From: Anaerolineales bacterium HSG24
GTDB lineage: Bacteria > Chloroflexota > Anaerolineae > 4572-78 > J111
Reading direction: 5' to 3'
DNA: 34,045 nucleotides
Assembly: GCA_030377895.1 (NCBI GenBank)
Contig: JAUCGB010000040.1
Coordinates: 1 to 34,045, forward strand
Shown: one piece after another, positions 25,191 through 33,496 of the stretch
How positions within the stretch are numbered: position 1 is the stretch's first letter
Layout of the letters: each line of letters begins with the position of its first letter
Program-made: the position numbers and the translations under genes
The notes under the pieces: model-generated
Told to the model about the DNA's origin: nothing
Databases searched by the model: none
Seen by the model: the letters and a program-made list of their open reading frames with translations, nothing else

Positions 25191-25751
25191 TTAGGTGGCG
25201 ACAGCTTCTTCTGCTTCTTCACCTTTGTCTTCGTTTTCTTTTTCAGCATAGGCATTAACCACACTAACCAGTTGTCGTACACCACCAGCCAAAGCACCTA
25301 CCAGACGTGTTGCCGGAGCATTAACCAAACCAACAATCTGTCCACGTAACTGAGTTAGCGACGGTAAACCGGCTAAGTTTTTAATTGCCGCTTGATCCAA
25401 AACCTTATCGCCTAATAAGCCACCTTTAACCTGTAACTTGTCATTTTTCTTGGCGAAATCCGTAATTGCTTTTGCCACACCACTGGCATTATTATGGCAA
25501 AAACCAATTCCAGTTGGCTCGATAAATAAATCTTCAACACCCAACAAATTAGCCTCTTTTAAAGCTAGTTTAGCCAGAGTATTTTTAACTATATAAAATT
25601 TTCCTTCAGCTTCACGCACCTTACCCCGTAGAGCTTCAAGATCACTGACGGTCAATCCTTCATTGCTAACAATGATAATCGCTTCGCTACTATTAAGTTG
25701 CTCTGCATACTCTTTGACCAAAAGTTCTTTTCTCTCACGCGAAATAGCCAA
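25191..25751 (-). CDS. rplJ: 50S ribosomal protein L10
   Basis: I start this at the TTG at 25751 (186 residues, LAISRERKELLVKEYAEQL, initiator Met), because AAGGAGG lies 8 nt upstream and L10 normally begins M-A-I-S-[KR]-E-x-K. A longer open frame to 25877 would add 42 residues translated from the leader and is an artefact. L10 binds 23S rRNA and carries the L7/L12 dimers through its C-terminal helix. The protein ends with an acidic Glu/Ala tail. Expression is probably controlled by the L10 leader immediately upstream. Confidence 0.95.
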   Translation of the reverse strand: MAISRERKELLVKEYAEQLNSSEAIIIVSNEGLTVSDLEALRGKVREAEGKFYIVKNTLAKLALKEANLLGVEDLFIEPTGIGFCHNNASGVAKAITDFAKKNDKLQVKGGLLGDKVLDQAAIKNLAGLPSLTQLRGQIVGLVNAPATRLVGALAGGVRQLVSVVNAYAEKENEDKGEEAEEAVAT

Positions 25752-25823
25752 ATTGAATCCCTCCTTTTCAAGGATTTTACATAAAACAGTTATATTCGGT
25801 AACAACAACTTATGCTCGTTAAC

Positions 25824-25955
25824 AAAAAACGCCTCTACATTTCTGCAAAGGCATAAATAAGCAACACCTGAAAACATATTTTAGGTGTTGTTTTATCTTT
25901 TGCCTCGGCAGGTAAATATTAAGTGCTTACTCGTGGCACACCTACGGTCTTAAGC
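25824..25955 (-). ncRNA. Ribosomal protein L10 leader (autoregulatory mRNA structure)
   Basis: Between rplA and rplJ the minus strand contains the L10-leader hallmarks CCGTAGGTGTGCC, then CACTTAAT and CCTGCCGAGGC (25901-25911). A hairpin CAACACCT/AGGTGTTG (25862-25890) follows, and then a terminator hairpin, GCCTTTGCA-GAAA-TGTAGAGGC plus TTTTTT (25824-25852). In this class excess L10 (or L10-L12 complex) binds the leader and favours termination before rplJ. The match is by eye to the known consensus. Confidence 0.8.
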
Positions 25956-25991
25956 TTAAGAAGAAACAGTTTGTTGTTAGTTACTTTTTAG

Positions 25992-26690
25992 TTAGTCACC
26001 CTTAGTATTGTCAACTTTAATTCCAGGCCCCATCGTAGCATTCAAGACAATTTTTCTGATATAAGTTCCTTTAGCACCAGATGGTTTGGCTTGTTGAATA
26101 GCATCCACAATAGTGGTATAATTATCTAATAATTGGGCATGTGAAAAACTAGCTTTACCAATCGGAACATGGATATTGGCCGTTCGATCCAGTCTAAATT
26201 CTACCCGACCAGCCTTTAGCTCTGAAACAACTCGTTCCAAATCTTGGTCAGGAACAACCGTTCCTGCTTTCGGACTAGGCATTAAACCACGCGGCCCTAA
26301 CAAACGCCCCAAACGTCCAACCTTTGACATCATGGGTGGGGTGGCAACAGTAACATCAAACTCAAACCAACCATCTTGAATCCGTTTTACTAAATCATCG
26401 CCTCCGACATAATCAGCCCCGGCATCCTGCGCGATTTTCTGTCCTTCTCCTTGAGCAAAAACCAACACCCGTACTTGTTTACCTGTACCATGCGGCAACT
26501 GAACTGTACTCCGAACTTGTTGGTCAGCTTTACGAGGGTCTACCCCCATCCGTAAGTGGGCTTCCACAGTTGCATCGAATTTTACAGTTGATGTCTTTTT
26601 AATCAAATCCACCGCTTCTTCCGGTGAATATAGTTTAGTTCGGTCTATTAATTTATTTGCTTCTTGATAACGTTTGCCTCGTTTAGGCAT
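25992..26690 (-). CDS. rplA: 50S ribosomal protein L1
   Basis: 232 residues of normal length. Landmarks are [62 protein letters not shown] (family signature region) and the terminal [15 protein letters not shown]1 binds 23S rRNA at the L1 stalk near the E site and can repress its own operon mRNA. It follows rplK by 56 bp. Confidence 0.97.
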   Translation of the reverse strand: MPKRGKRYQEANKLIDRTKLYSPEEAVDLIKKTSTVKFDATVEAHLRMGVDPRKADQQVRSTVQLPHGTGKQVRVLVFAQGEGQKIAQDAGADYVGGDDLVKRIQDGWFEFDVTVATPPMMSKVGRLGRLLGPRGLMPSPKAGTVVPDQDLERVVSELKAGRVEFRLDRTANIHVPIGKASFSHAQLLDNYTTIVDAIQQAKPSGAKGTYIRKIVLNATMGPGIKVDNTKGD

Positions 26691-26746
26691 TTCTTCCTCC
26701 TAAGTGGTCGTAACGGAGTAATATCCTGCCACTTTTTAAGATATAA

Positions 26747-27169
26747 CTATCCAACAATAATTCCCATACTACGAGCAGAACCTTCTATCTGTAGTATCGC
26801 ACCTTCAATATTAATCGCGTTCAAATCACTAAACTTAGTTTCAGCAATATCTCGAACTTGATCTCGAGTGAGAGTCGCGACTTTTTCTCGATTCGGCTCA
26901 CCCGAACCTTTTGCAATCCCTGCGGCTTTTTTAATCAAGTCACTAACGGGAGGGGTTTTTGTAATAAATGAAAAGGTTTGATCCGTATAGATAGTAATTT
27001 CAGCTGGAATAATTGACCCCATCATTCCTTGGGTTCTCGCATTATACTCTTTGCAAAAAGCCATGATATTAATTTGGTGGGGGCCAAGAGCCGTACCCAC
27101 CGGAGGGGCTGGGTTCGCTTTACCAGCTGGAATTTGTAATTTTACAACAACTTTTACTTTTTTAGCCAT
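26747..27169 (-). CDS. rplK: 50S ribosomal protein L11
   Basis: 140 residues. [23 protein letters not shown] is the standard N-terminus, with [28 protein letters not shown] and a C-terminal [13 protein letters not shown] (the 'GTARSMG' region). L11 forms the GTPase-associated centre with 23S rRNA helices 43/44. GAGG lies 6 nt from the ATG. Confidence 0.97.
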   Translation of the reverse strand: MAKKVKVVVKLQIPAGKANPAPPVGTALGPHQINIMAFCKEYNARTQGMMGSIIPAEITIYTDQTFSFITKTPPVSDLIKKAAGIAKGSGEPNREKVATLTRDQVRDIAETKFSDLNAINIEGAILQIEGSARSMGIIVG

Positions 27170-27240
27170 ATTAAAACCTCGTTAACGCATTAGCCATCAG
27201 TTTTTACCCTAACAACCAATCGTTCAAAACTTATATAGTT

Positions 27241-27882
27241 TTAGGCACGTTCAACTTGAAGGAAATCAAGTTCGATAGGTGTTTCTCGGCCAAAGAAGTT
27301 GACCAACACCTTTACTCTTGCTCGTTCCAAATCAAGCTCATCAACAGTACCCATGAAATCTTCAAAAGGCCCTTCAATAATTCGTACTTTTTGACCAATA
27401 CTAAAGCTGACTTTTATCTTAGGTGCTTGAGCATTCATTCGCTTTAAGATTTTGTCAACTTCCTCATCTTGTAAATAAGTAGGTTTATTACCAGAGCCTA
27501 CAAAACCTGTTACTCCGGGTGTGTTACGAACAACATACCACGAATCCTCATCTAAAATCATCTCGACCAAGATATAGCCCGGAAATACTCGTCGCTCTAT
27601 TGTACGACGCTGTCCATCTTTTAGTTCGACCTCTTCTTCAGTCGGAACAACGACTTGAAAAATTCGGTTCTGCATCCCCATAGATTCAATACGGTACATT
27701 AAATTCTTCTGAACTTTATTCTCATAACCAGAGTAACTATGAATAACAAACCATTTTGTACCCTCTGGTCGTTCTAGGGGATTGGTAGAACTGTCTCCAC
27801 TCTTTGCCAACTGATCTGTGGACAGGACAGAAGCTTTATTTTTCTTTATTGTACCACGTGAAGTTTTTTTTCTTTGGGTCAT
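27241..27882 (-). CDS. nusG: Transcription termination/antitermination factor NusG
   Basis: 213 residues from the second ATG (MTQRKK), preferred over the one 9 bp upstream on ribosome binding site spacing. About 40 extra Ser/Lys-rich residues precede the NGN domain (TKWFVIHSYSGYENKVQKNL, with RRVFPGYILVEM and NTPGVTGFVGSG). The KOW domain is near the end (IGQKVRIIEGPFEDFMGTVD). NusG binds RNA polymerase and couples it to Rho or the ribosome. It follows secE by 36 bp. Confidence 0.95.
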   Translation of the reverse strand: MTQRKKTSRGTIKKNKASVLSTDQLAKSGDSSTNPLERPEGTKWFVIHSYSGYENKVQKNLMYRIESMGMQNRIFQVVVPTEEEVELKDGQRRTIERRVFPGYILVEMILDEDSWYVVRNTPGVTGFVGSGNKPTYLQDEEVDKILKRMNAQAPKIKVSFSIGQKVRIIEGPFEDFMGTVDELDLERARVKVLVNFFGRETPIELDFLQVERA

Positions 27883-27917
27883 AAAACACATTCCGATTTT
27901 AAAGTAACGGAAACAGC

Positions 27918-28229
27918 TTATTCTTCTTGAGCATTAAAATAAAATGCAGCCGCAGCCGCTGCAAACAATACTACGCCTGCGCCTACCATTATTAAGTCAC
28001 CGCTAATAATACCTCTTACTACAACCTGAAAAACATAGTCAAATACTCCCAAAAAAGCCGCCATTGCAACCGTAACGGCAGAGATGATGAGAGTTAAGGT
28101 TCTTGCTTCTTCACGTGTAGGCCAAGTTACTTTATATAATTCGGCACGGGTCTCTCTGTAGTATTTTACAAGTATATTTTCTTCTTTTGTTGTAGTCTTT
28201 GTTGTCGCACTTGATTTTGATTTCGCCAC
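27918..28229 (-). CDS. secE: Preprotein translocase subunit SecE
   Basis: 103 residues. The conserved amphipathic helix and turn (YRETRAELYKVTWPTREEA) and the first membrane helix (TLIISAVTVAMAAFLGVFDYVFQ) are diagnostic of SecE. A second hydrophobic stretch, VGAGVVLFAAAAAAFYF, at the C-terminus is unusual for the short single-span form and may be a lineage-specific extra helix. SecE clamps SecY in the translocon. The gene lies between rpmG and nusG, as in most bacteria. Confidence 0.93.
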   Translation of the reverse strand: MAKSKSSATTKTTTKEENILVKYYRETRAELYKVTWPTREEARTLTLIISAVTVAMAAFLGVFDYVFQVVVRGIISGDLIMVGAGVVLFAAAAAAFYFNAQEE

Positions 28230-28267
28230 GCCAAACTCCTCTCAATATCTATCTCGAAAAAACGTTA

Positions 28268-28432
28268 TTACTTGGTTTCACGATGTGGTTGATGTTTGCG
28301 GCACCGTGGACAGAACTTATTTATGTCGAGACGGTTAGGATCGTTACGACGATTCTTTTGACTTGTGTAATTTCGCTCGCCACATTCCGTACAAGCCAAA
28401 GTGATAACCATGCGAACAGCTTTTTTAGCCAT
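28268..28432 (-). CDS. rpmG: 50S ribosomal protein L33 (zinc-binding form)
   Basis: 54 residues: [20 protein letters not shown], then [20 protein letters not shown] and a C-terminal CPRC pair with RETK. Both CxxC pairs (CTEC, CPRC) of the zinc ribbon are present, so it is the C+ form. It lies 38 bp before secE, the usual position. Confidence 0.95.
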   Translation of the reverse strand: MAKKAVRMVITLACTECGERNYTSQKNRRNDPNRLDINKFCPRCRKHQPHRETK

Positions 28433-28543
28433 AAAATTACCTAAATCCTTTTGTATAGGTGTCCAGATAAATTCTGACCGGGTCCCAAAAACTTTAAGGA
28501 AAGGTCAAATTCTCTAGTAAACTATAAAACATCCTCAGTAAAA

Positions 28544-28584
28544 AGAGGGTAGAGGGATGTTTTTGGTTTATCCCTCAACCCTCT
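28544..28584 (-). terminator. Terminator between tuf and rpmG
   Basis: On the minus strand AGAGGGT-T-GAGGGAT pairs with ATCCCTC-T-ACCCTCT around an 11 nt loop, followed by TTTTT. It suggests tuf ends here and rpmG-secE-nusG uses its own promoter or read-through. Confidence 0.75.
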
Positions 28585-28640
28585 CTATCTTTAACAGTCA
28601 GTTATAAAATGCGCCTCTAAAACAGAGATTCTCAGTGCCA

Positions 28641-29843
28641 TTAGTTATCAAGAATTTTAGTAATAACACCAGCACCAACCGTACGACCACCTTCACGGAT
28701 AGCAAAACGGCTACCTACTTCCAACGCCACAGGAACAATCAACTCTACATCCAAGTTTACATTGTCTCCCGGCATGACCATCTCAACACCCTCGGGTAAG
28801 TGAACGGCTCCCGTCACATCCATCGTCCGAATATAAAACTGCGGGCGATATCCTTTGAAAAACGGAGTATGACGACCACCCTCTTCTTTCTTCAACACAT
28901 AAACTTCACTCTCAAATGATTTATGCGGAGTGATACTCTTGGGTTTCGCCAATACTTGACCCCGCTCAATCTCCTCTCGGTTGACACCACGTAATAACAC
29001 CCCAATGTTATCACCGGCAACACCTTCGTCCAGCAATTTGCGGAACATCTCAACACCCGTACAAACCACTTTACGAGTATCTTTCAAGCCAACCACTTCA
29101 ATCTCTTCGCTGACTCGGACAATACCACGTTCCACACGACCAGTAGCCACTGTACCGCGACCTTTGATACTGAACACATCTTCAACTGGCATCAAGAACG
29201 GCTTTTCGGTGTCTCGTTCTGGGGTCGGGATATAATTATCAACAGCATCCATCAACTCCAAGATTGATTGATAACAGCTTGCGGATATATCGTTACTTTT
29301 ATCTTCTAAAGCCTCTAACGCACTGCCCCGCACAAATGGTATATCTTCGCCGGGGAATTTGTAGTCGGTCAACAGTTCTTGCATCTCTAGCTCAACCAAC
29401 TCTAGCAACTCTTCATCATCCATCATATCGACTTTATTCAAGTAAACAACCATTGCTGGAACTTCTACCTGACGAGCCAACAGAATGTGTTCACGGGTTT
29501 GAGGCATGGGGCCGTCTGGAGCGGATACAACCAAAATTGCACCATCCATTTGAGCCGCGCCGGTAATCATGTTCTTGATATAGTCAGCGTGCCCTGGACA
29601 ATCTACATGAGCGTAGTGACGATTTTCTGTCTCATACTCCACGTGAGCAATTGAGATCGTAATTCCCCGAGCTTTTTCCTCTGGGGCTTTATCAATATCG
29701 TCAAATTTTGAGAAATCGGCTAACCCTTTCAAACTTAAGGTTTTGGTAATCGCCGCAGTGAGTGTGGTTTTGCCATGATCCACGTGTCCAATTGTACCAA
29801 TATTTACGTGGGGTTTATCTCGTACAAATTTTTCCTTCGCCAT
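28641..29843 (-). CDS. tuf: Elongation factor Tu
   Basis: 400 residues of normal length. GTPase motifs: GHVDHGKT (19-26), RGITIS (effector threonine), DCPGH (81-85), NKVD (136-139) and GSALEAL. Domains 2 and 3 carry the [17 protein letters not shown] and [12 protein letters not shown] regions. EF-Tu brings aminoacyl-tRNA to the A site. The Shine-Dalgarno AAGGAG is about 14 nt upstream of the ATG. It follows tRNA-Tyr by 110 bp, mirroring the tRNA-tuf linkage of many bacteria. Confidence 0.98.
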   Translation of the reverse strand: MAKEKFVRDKPHVNIGTIGHVDHGKTTLTAAITKTLSLKGLADFSKFDDIDKAPEEKARGITISIAHVEYETENRHYAHVDCPGHADYIKNMITGAAQMDGAILVVSAPDGPMPQTREHILLARQVEVPAMVVYLNKVDMMDDEELLELVELEMQELLTDYKFPGEDIPFVRGSALEALEDKSNDISASCYQSILELMDAVDNYIPTPERDTEKPFLMPVEDVFSIKGRGTVATGRVERGIVRVSEEIEVVGLKDTRKVVCTGVEMFRKLLDEGVAGDNIGVLLRGVNREEIERGQVLAKPKSITPHKSFESEVYVLKKEEGGRHTPFFKGYRPQFYIRTMDVTGAVHLPEGVEMVMPGDNVNLDVELIVPVALEVGSRFAIREGGRTVGAGVITKILDN

Positions 29844-29909
29844 AGTTTCGTTTAATACTCCTTAACTTTTCGATGAACTTTTTTACTGTTATAAACTATG
29901 TTTCTGACA

Positions 29910-29942
29910 AACAGACAGTGAAAACAAGTTTCACTGTCTGTT
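29910..29942 (-). other. Hairpin between tRNA-Tyr and tuf
   Basis: AACAGACAGTGAAA-(5 nt)-TTTCACTGTCTGTT, a perfect 14 bp stem with no long T-run. It may be a processing stem at the 3' end of the tRNA precursor or a weak terminator. Confidence 0.6.
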
Positions 29943-29952
29943 GTAAGTAGTA

Positions 29953-30034
29953 TGGGGGGTGACGGATTCGAACCGCCGAAGGCCTAGCCAGCTGATTTAC
30001 AGTCAGCCCCCTTTAGCCACTCGGGCAACCCCCC
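29953..30034 (-). tRNA. tRNA-Tyr (GUA)
   Basis: 82 nt with acceptor stem GGGGGGT/ACCCCCC, anticodon arm CTGA-CTGTAAA-TCAG (anticodon GTA), a long variable arm as in class II tRNAs, T arm GGTTCGAATCC and discriminator A. CCA is not encoded. Confidence 0.95.
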
Positions 30035-30039
30035 GTATC

Positions 30040-30067
30040 AAAATAAAAACACGACGGTTCCGCCGTG
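30040..30067 (-). terminator. Intrinsic terminator or 5' hairpin before tRNA-Tyr
   Basis: On the minus strand CACGGCGG-AA-CCGTCGTG (one mismatch) is followed by TTTTTATTTT. It would terminate the LysM-CAP operon 80 bp past its stop. It also overlaps the predicted start of the tRNA-Tyr transcript. Confidence 0.7.
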
Positions 30068-30076
30068 CAGACACAG

Positions 30077-30104
30077 AGTATACTTATAAATAGTAAAGAG
30101 TCAA
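30077..30104 (-). promoter_or_regulatory. Promoter of tRNA-Tyr/tuf
   Basis: The minus strand reads TTGACT (30099-30104), a 16 nt spacer, then TATACT (30077-30082), 43 nt upstream of the tRNA 5' end. Confidence 0.7.
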
Positions 30105-30146
30105 ATACCGAATCAAAATCTTTAATAGGCTTTATCAATTTATCAA

Positions 30147-31700
30147 TTACTCTGAAAAATCCATAACGATGGTGTATACACCTTTGTATTCAACAACCCC
30201 AACCCCAACATGGTTATAGTTTCGATGTAACATGTTTTTTCGGTGGGGCGGGCTGTTCATCAACCATTGGATGGTGACATCAATCGTCCGACTAGCTGGC
30301 TGGGCATTACATTGAATGTTCTCACCTGCTCGAACAGTTGCCGGAAAACCATTGGCGATGAGGCGTTGCCGTAACGTTATCCCATCAGGATTAACATGAG
30401 CGAAAAAGTCTCGCACCACCATGTCTTGAGCGTGCCCAATGGCCGCAATCGAGAGGCGATCATCAACTTTAAGAGGACGCAACTTGTTGGCCTGACGTTC
30501 TACATTGAGGGCTTCAACCGCTTCCGTGGCTAACTCATCAACTTGCGGTGGAGTTAAGATAGCTGTGGATGATTTCGGTTTGCGCCTTTCTGGGGGAAAG
30601 ACAATCGGAATCGCCACCAATTCCCCGATTTTCAACTGGTCTGGCTTAAATTTGGGGTTAGTAAATAACACATCCCGAATACTAGAGCCATATTTAGAGA
30701 CGATGCCGATTAAACTCTCACCCGTTTTGATTTCATGAACCATCACTGGCACGCCCAAGGTTAAGCCATCAGGAGGTGGAACGGTTAAGGTTGTCCCAAT
30801 CCGTAGCCGTCTAGGGTTGACAATTTGATTGGCTGCTAACAACATCTCAACCGAAATATTGTAGACATTGGCGATGACCAAAGGCGATTCGCCTGCTTGC
30901 ACCACATGAAACCGCGGAGTCGGTGAAATAATCGGCTGGGGCGTAGGCTCTAAAGAAAATATAACTGGAATTGTTATCAGGATTCCATATTTTAACCGCT
31001 TCGGTTTAATAACCGGATTCGCGTCAAGAATATCATCAACACTAGACCGATAGCGAGCCGCAACACCTAACAACGTCTCGCCCGGCACTAGCAGATGTTT
31101 ATAGGTCAATGTTTTTATTGGATTTTCGGGGATATACAGTTTTTTACCGATGGTAATCTCATCGGCATCGTCCAGATGGTTAACCAGCAGAATCGACTCG
31201 GTCGTTATGCCATATTCAAGCGCAATCGAGGCCAATATCTCTCCCCGTTTAACCCGATGAATCGGCAGATTGGGCGTTGAGGTGGGGGTGACTGTGGGAG
31301 TGGGGGGGACGGTAGGGGTAGCCGTGGAAGTCGGCGGAAGTTGTAACTCGTCAAAACTAGCTGGTTGAGGAGCATACAACGGGGCCATATCGGGAATCCC
31401 TAGAAATTTATAATAGGTGACGGTCACTAGGGGAATGATTGGCGCGATGTCAGGTACGGTCTCGGTTTCAATGATTGCTACAGGCGTTGCCTCAGCCTGA
31501 CCGACTTCATTATTAATCGGAACGTCATTAATCGAAACGTCATTAATCGGAACGTCATCAATCGAAACGTCATCAATCGGAACGTTATCAACCTGTGATG
31601 TAACCTGACCGAGAACAACAAACAAAATAACTACTAACCCGACCACCGATAACATCCACCATGCATTATCTTGCAAATAGTTGAGGCTTGGCCTATCCAT
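30147..31700 (-). CDS. LysM repeat and CAP (SCP) domain envelope protein
   Basis: 517 residues. Membrane anchor or uncleaved signal at about 13-33 (WWMLSVVGLVVILFVVLG). A five-unit VPIDD/VSIND linker (about 38-62) and a Pro/Thr spacer follow. Then come four LysM modules (about 146-385; HRVKRGEILASIALEYGI, LLVPGETLLGVAARY, HVVQAGESPLVIANVY, HEIKTGESLIGIVSKYG) and a CAP domain (about 397-515) with ALxxER-type start, FFAHVNPDG, AGENI and PPHRKNML. LysM binds peptidoglycan or chitin-type glycans. CAP domains of this bacterial family have unknown activity. It begins 2 bp after the stop of a paralogous gene, with no room for its own promoter. Confidence 0.9.
   Translation of the reverse strand: MDRPSLNYLQDNAWWMLSVVGLVVILFVVLGQVTSQVDNVPIDDVSIDDVPINDVSINDVPINNEVGQAEATPVAIIETETVPDIAPIIPLVTVTYYKFLGIPDMAPLYAPQPASFDELQLPPTSTATPTVPPTPTVTPTSTPNLPIHRVKRGEILASIALEYGITTESILLVNHLDDADEITIGKKLYIPENPIKTLTYKHLLVPGETLLGVAARYRSSVDDILDANPVIKPKRLKYGILITIPVIFSLEPTPQPIISPTPRFHVVQAGESPLVIANVYNISVEMLLAANQIVNPRRLRIGTTLTVPPPDGLTLGVPVMVHEIKTGESLIGIVSKYGSSIRDVLFTNPKFKPDQLKIGELVAIPIVFPPERRKPKSSTAILTPPQVDELATEAVEALNVERQANKLRPLKVDDRLSIAAIGHAQDMVVRDFFAHVNPDGITLRQRLIANGFPATVRAGENIQCNAQPASRTIDVTIQWLMNSPPHRKNMLHRNYNHVGVGVVEYKGVYTIVMDFSE
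31511..31590 (-). repeat. 15 bp in-frame minisatellite in LysM-CAP gene 2
   Basis: Five 15 bp units (AACGTCATTAATCGG-type) encode VPIDD, VSIDD, VPIND, VSIND, VPINN, located just after the membrane anchor. Confidence 0.85.
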
Positions 31701-31702
31701 AC

Positions 31703-33244
31703 TTAGTCACCTGCAAACACCAATACAAAGGTATAAAAATGGTGTTGATTAGAGACCCCAACCCCAATACGGGTGTAGTTCGGATGCAAGATATTGTGTC
31801 GATGGGGTGGATGTCCCATGAACCATGTTACCGAATGATTGACAGTGCTGGCTTCGGGCTGGGTATTCCGCTCGATATTTTCCCCAACCCAAGTATATAT
31901 AAGCCCTTGATTACGCACATAATCCCGCACTCGTTGCCCCTCAGGGGAAACATGGCTAAAGTAGCCCCGTTTATCCATATCCTGCGCCCGAGCCATAGCA
32001 ATTTGGTTCAGTGATTCATCAGCGATGTAGGACACAAAACCATGCGCTTCTCGATGGGCGTTCACGGCCAAAATCATCTGCTGTTGCAAACCGACTAAAC
32101 CGGGCGCGGGTGGGTCAGGAATTAGTACGATTGGAGCGGCACTTGGGGTATAAGCCGTACTATCAAAACGGGGGTTGGTTAAGGGGATGATAATCTGCTG
32201 GTCGAGGGAGAGATTGGTCGGGTCAAGTTCTGGGTTACTCTCCAGAATATCGTCCACGGTTGAGCCGTAGTTGTTGGCGAAAACCAACAACGTATCGCCA
32301 CTACGAATGGTGTGCAGGGCAGTTTGCGAACTAGAGGCAATCTCCGACAAATCATCGCCCTGCGGAATCACCAATTCTTGTCCGACCTGTAGCCCTGATG
32401 GATTCAAAATTTTATTGACCCACATAATCGCTTCCGATGTGGTATCATGTTTGAGGGCAATCGACAGCGGACTATCTCCCGCCTCTACAATATATACCTG
32501 CGGCGTTGCAGTCGGAGTTGGTGATTCTTTGGGAGTTGGAGTTGAGGTGGGTGTCGGCGTAACCGTAATCGGAATGATTAAGGCCTGACCGATTTGGAGC
32601 AGGGTAGGGTCGAAATCGTCATTCGCGACCAAAAGCTCCTCAACCGAGATGCCGTAAGAGACAGCAATCGACAAGGGCATCTCTCCCGAAGCCACCTCAT
32701 GGGTCACAAGCTCTTTAGTTGGCGTGGCGGTTGGTTTAGCTGTAGGCAAAGCCTTATTGGTGGATGAGCTTGTCGTCGCTTCATTAACATGGGTCGTTTC
32801 ATTAATATGGGTCGCTTCATTAACATGGGTTGGTACAACAACTGACTCCGCAGAAGGGGATGGCATGATCAATTCGGAAGCAACCGCTGACTTTGTTGCC
32901 TTTGACGATATTTCTAACTCCTCTGATACTGGCTCGTCTGATACCGGACGCGAGATTGACATGAGAGTGTCGAGTTGACTACTTTGCGGACTAAATTTCC
33001 CATATTTAGCTAATACCGGCGATTCGTTGGTTTTGGGGGCTAAAAACAGATACCCTAACCCCAAAAACAATATCAGCATCCAACCATACCACATGTAACG
33101 CCGAGTCTGCGATTCTTTACGTGATGGCAAAACAAAGGACGGTTGCACCGATGGTTTAACATAGCTGACTAATTGCTCCTCTCTAGGGGATGTGGGCGTG
33201 GTTGATTGCGCTTGGGAGGCGTGAGATTTTTTATATTGTGACAT
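31703..33244 (-). CDS. LysM repeat and CAP (SCP) domain envelope protein, first of the pair
   Basis: 513 residues. A cytoplasmic N-terminus of ~48 residues precedes a membrane segment (about 50-69, MWYGWMLILFLGLGYLFLA). A low-complexity linker with HVNEAT/HINETT repeats follows (about 140-158). Three LysM modules come next (about 181-365; HEVASGEMPLSIAVSYGI, YIVEAGDSPLSIALKH, HTIRSGDTLLVFANNYG), then a CAP domain (about 390-513) with YFSHVSPEG, VGENIERN and PPHRHNILHPNY. It is clearly paralogous to the following gene but has one LysM fewer. It is transcribed from a near-consensus promoter; AAGGT lies 10 nt before the ATG. Confidence 0.9.
   Translation of the reverse strand: MSQYKKSHASQAQSTTPTSPREEQLVSYVKPSVQPSFVLPSRKESQTRRYMWYGWMLILFLGLGYLFLAPKTNESPVLAKYGKFSPQSSQLDTLMSISRPVSDEPVSEELEISSKATKSAVASELIMPSPSAESVVVPTHVNEATHINETTHVNEATTSSSTNKALPTAKPTATPTKELVTHEVASGEMPLSIAVSYGISVEELLVANDDFDPTLLQIGQALIIPITVTPTPTSTPTPKESPTPTATPQVYIVEAGDSPLSIALKHDTTSEAIMWVNKILNPSGLQVGQELVIPQGDDLSEIASSSQTALHTIRSGDTLLVFANNYGSTVDDILESNPELDPTNLSLDQQIIIPLTNPRFDSTAYTPSAAPIVLIPDPPAPGLVGLQQQMILAVNAHREAHGFVSYIADESLNQIAMARAQDMDKRGYFSHVSPEGQRVRDYVRNQGLIYTWVGENIERNTQPEASTVNHSVTWFMGHPPHRHNILHPNYTRIGVGVSNQHHFYTFVLVFAGD
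32775..32828 (-). repeat. 18 bp in-frame minisatellite in LysM-CAP gene 1
   Basis: Three 18 bp units (32775-32792, 32793-32810, 32811-32828) encode HVNEAT, HINETT, HVNEAT in the extracytoplasmic linker. Confidence 0.85.
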
Positions 33245-33297
33245 AGTTTGTTACCTTGCGAAATTGTTCAAACAAAAAATATTGCTACACTCAAACC

Positions 33298-33327
33298 ATT
33301 ATAGCCATTAACCCGCATACCTGTCAA
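33298..33327 (-). promoter_or_regulatory. Near-consensus promoter of the LysM-CAP operon
   Basis: The minus strand reads TTGACA (33322-33327), an 18 nt spacer, then TATAAT (33298-33303); both hexamers are perfect. The -10 ends 54 bp before the ATG at 33244. Confidence 0.85.
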
Positions 33328-33402
33328 AAAACGATGTCACTAATAGGCATTTTGGCGTAGGCCAAGGAGCGTATAAATTTTGAAGATGGGCAACAGAGTT
33401 TG

Positions 33403-33431
33403 TTGACGAAACCGTCCATCAACAGTAAAAT
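33403..33431 (+). promoter_or_regulatory. Promoter of the MFS transporter gene
   Basis: TTGACG (33403-33408), a 17 nt spacer, TAAAAT (33426-33431), 65 bp before the ATG. It is divergent from the LysM-CAP promoter. Confidence 0.6.
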
Positions 33432-33496
33432 CGACAAGCTCTTGAATTTAAGTCATTCCAAAATTTCTCGCGGAGGTACAGAGTTTTTTAGGCTTT

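Noticed and set aside
25752..25877. N-terminal extension of L10
   Set aside because: It would translate the L10 leader; the Shine-Dalgarno and family N-terminus place the start at 25751.
28433..28540. Promoter for rpmG-secE-nusG
   Set aside because: A TTGACC hexamer is present on the minus strand but no acceptable -10 lies at 15-19 nt.
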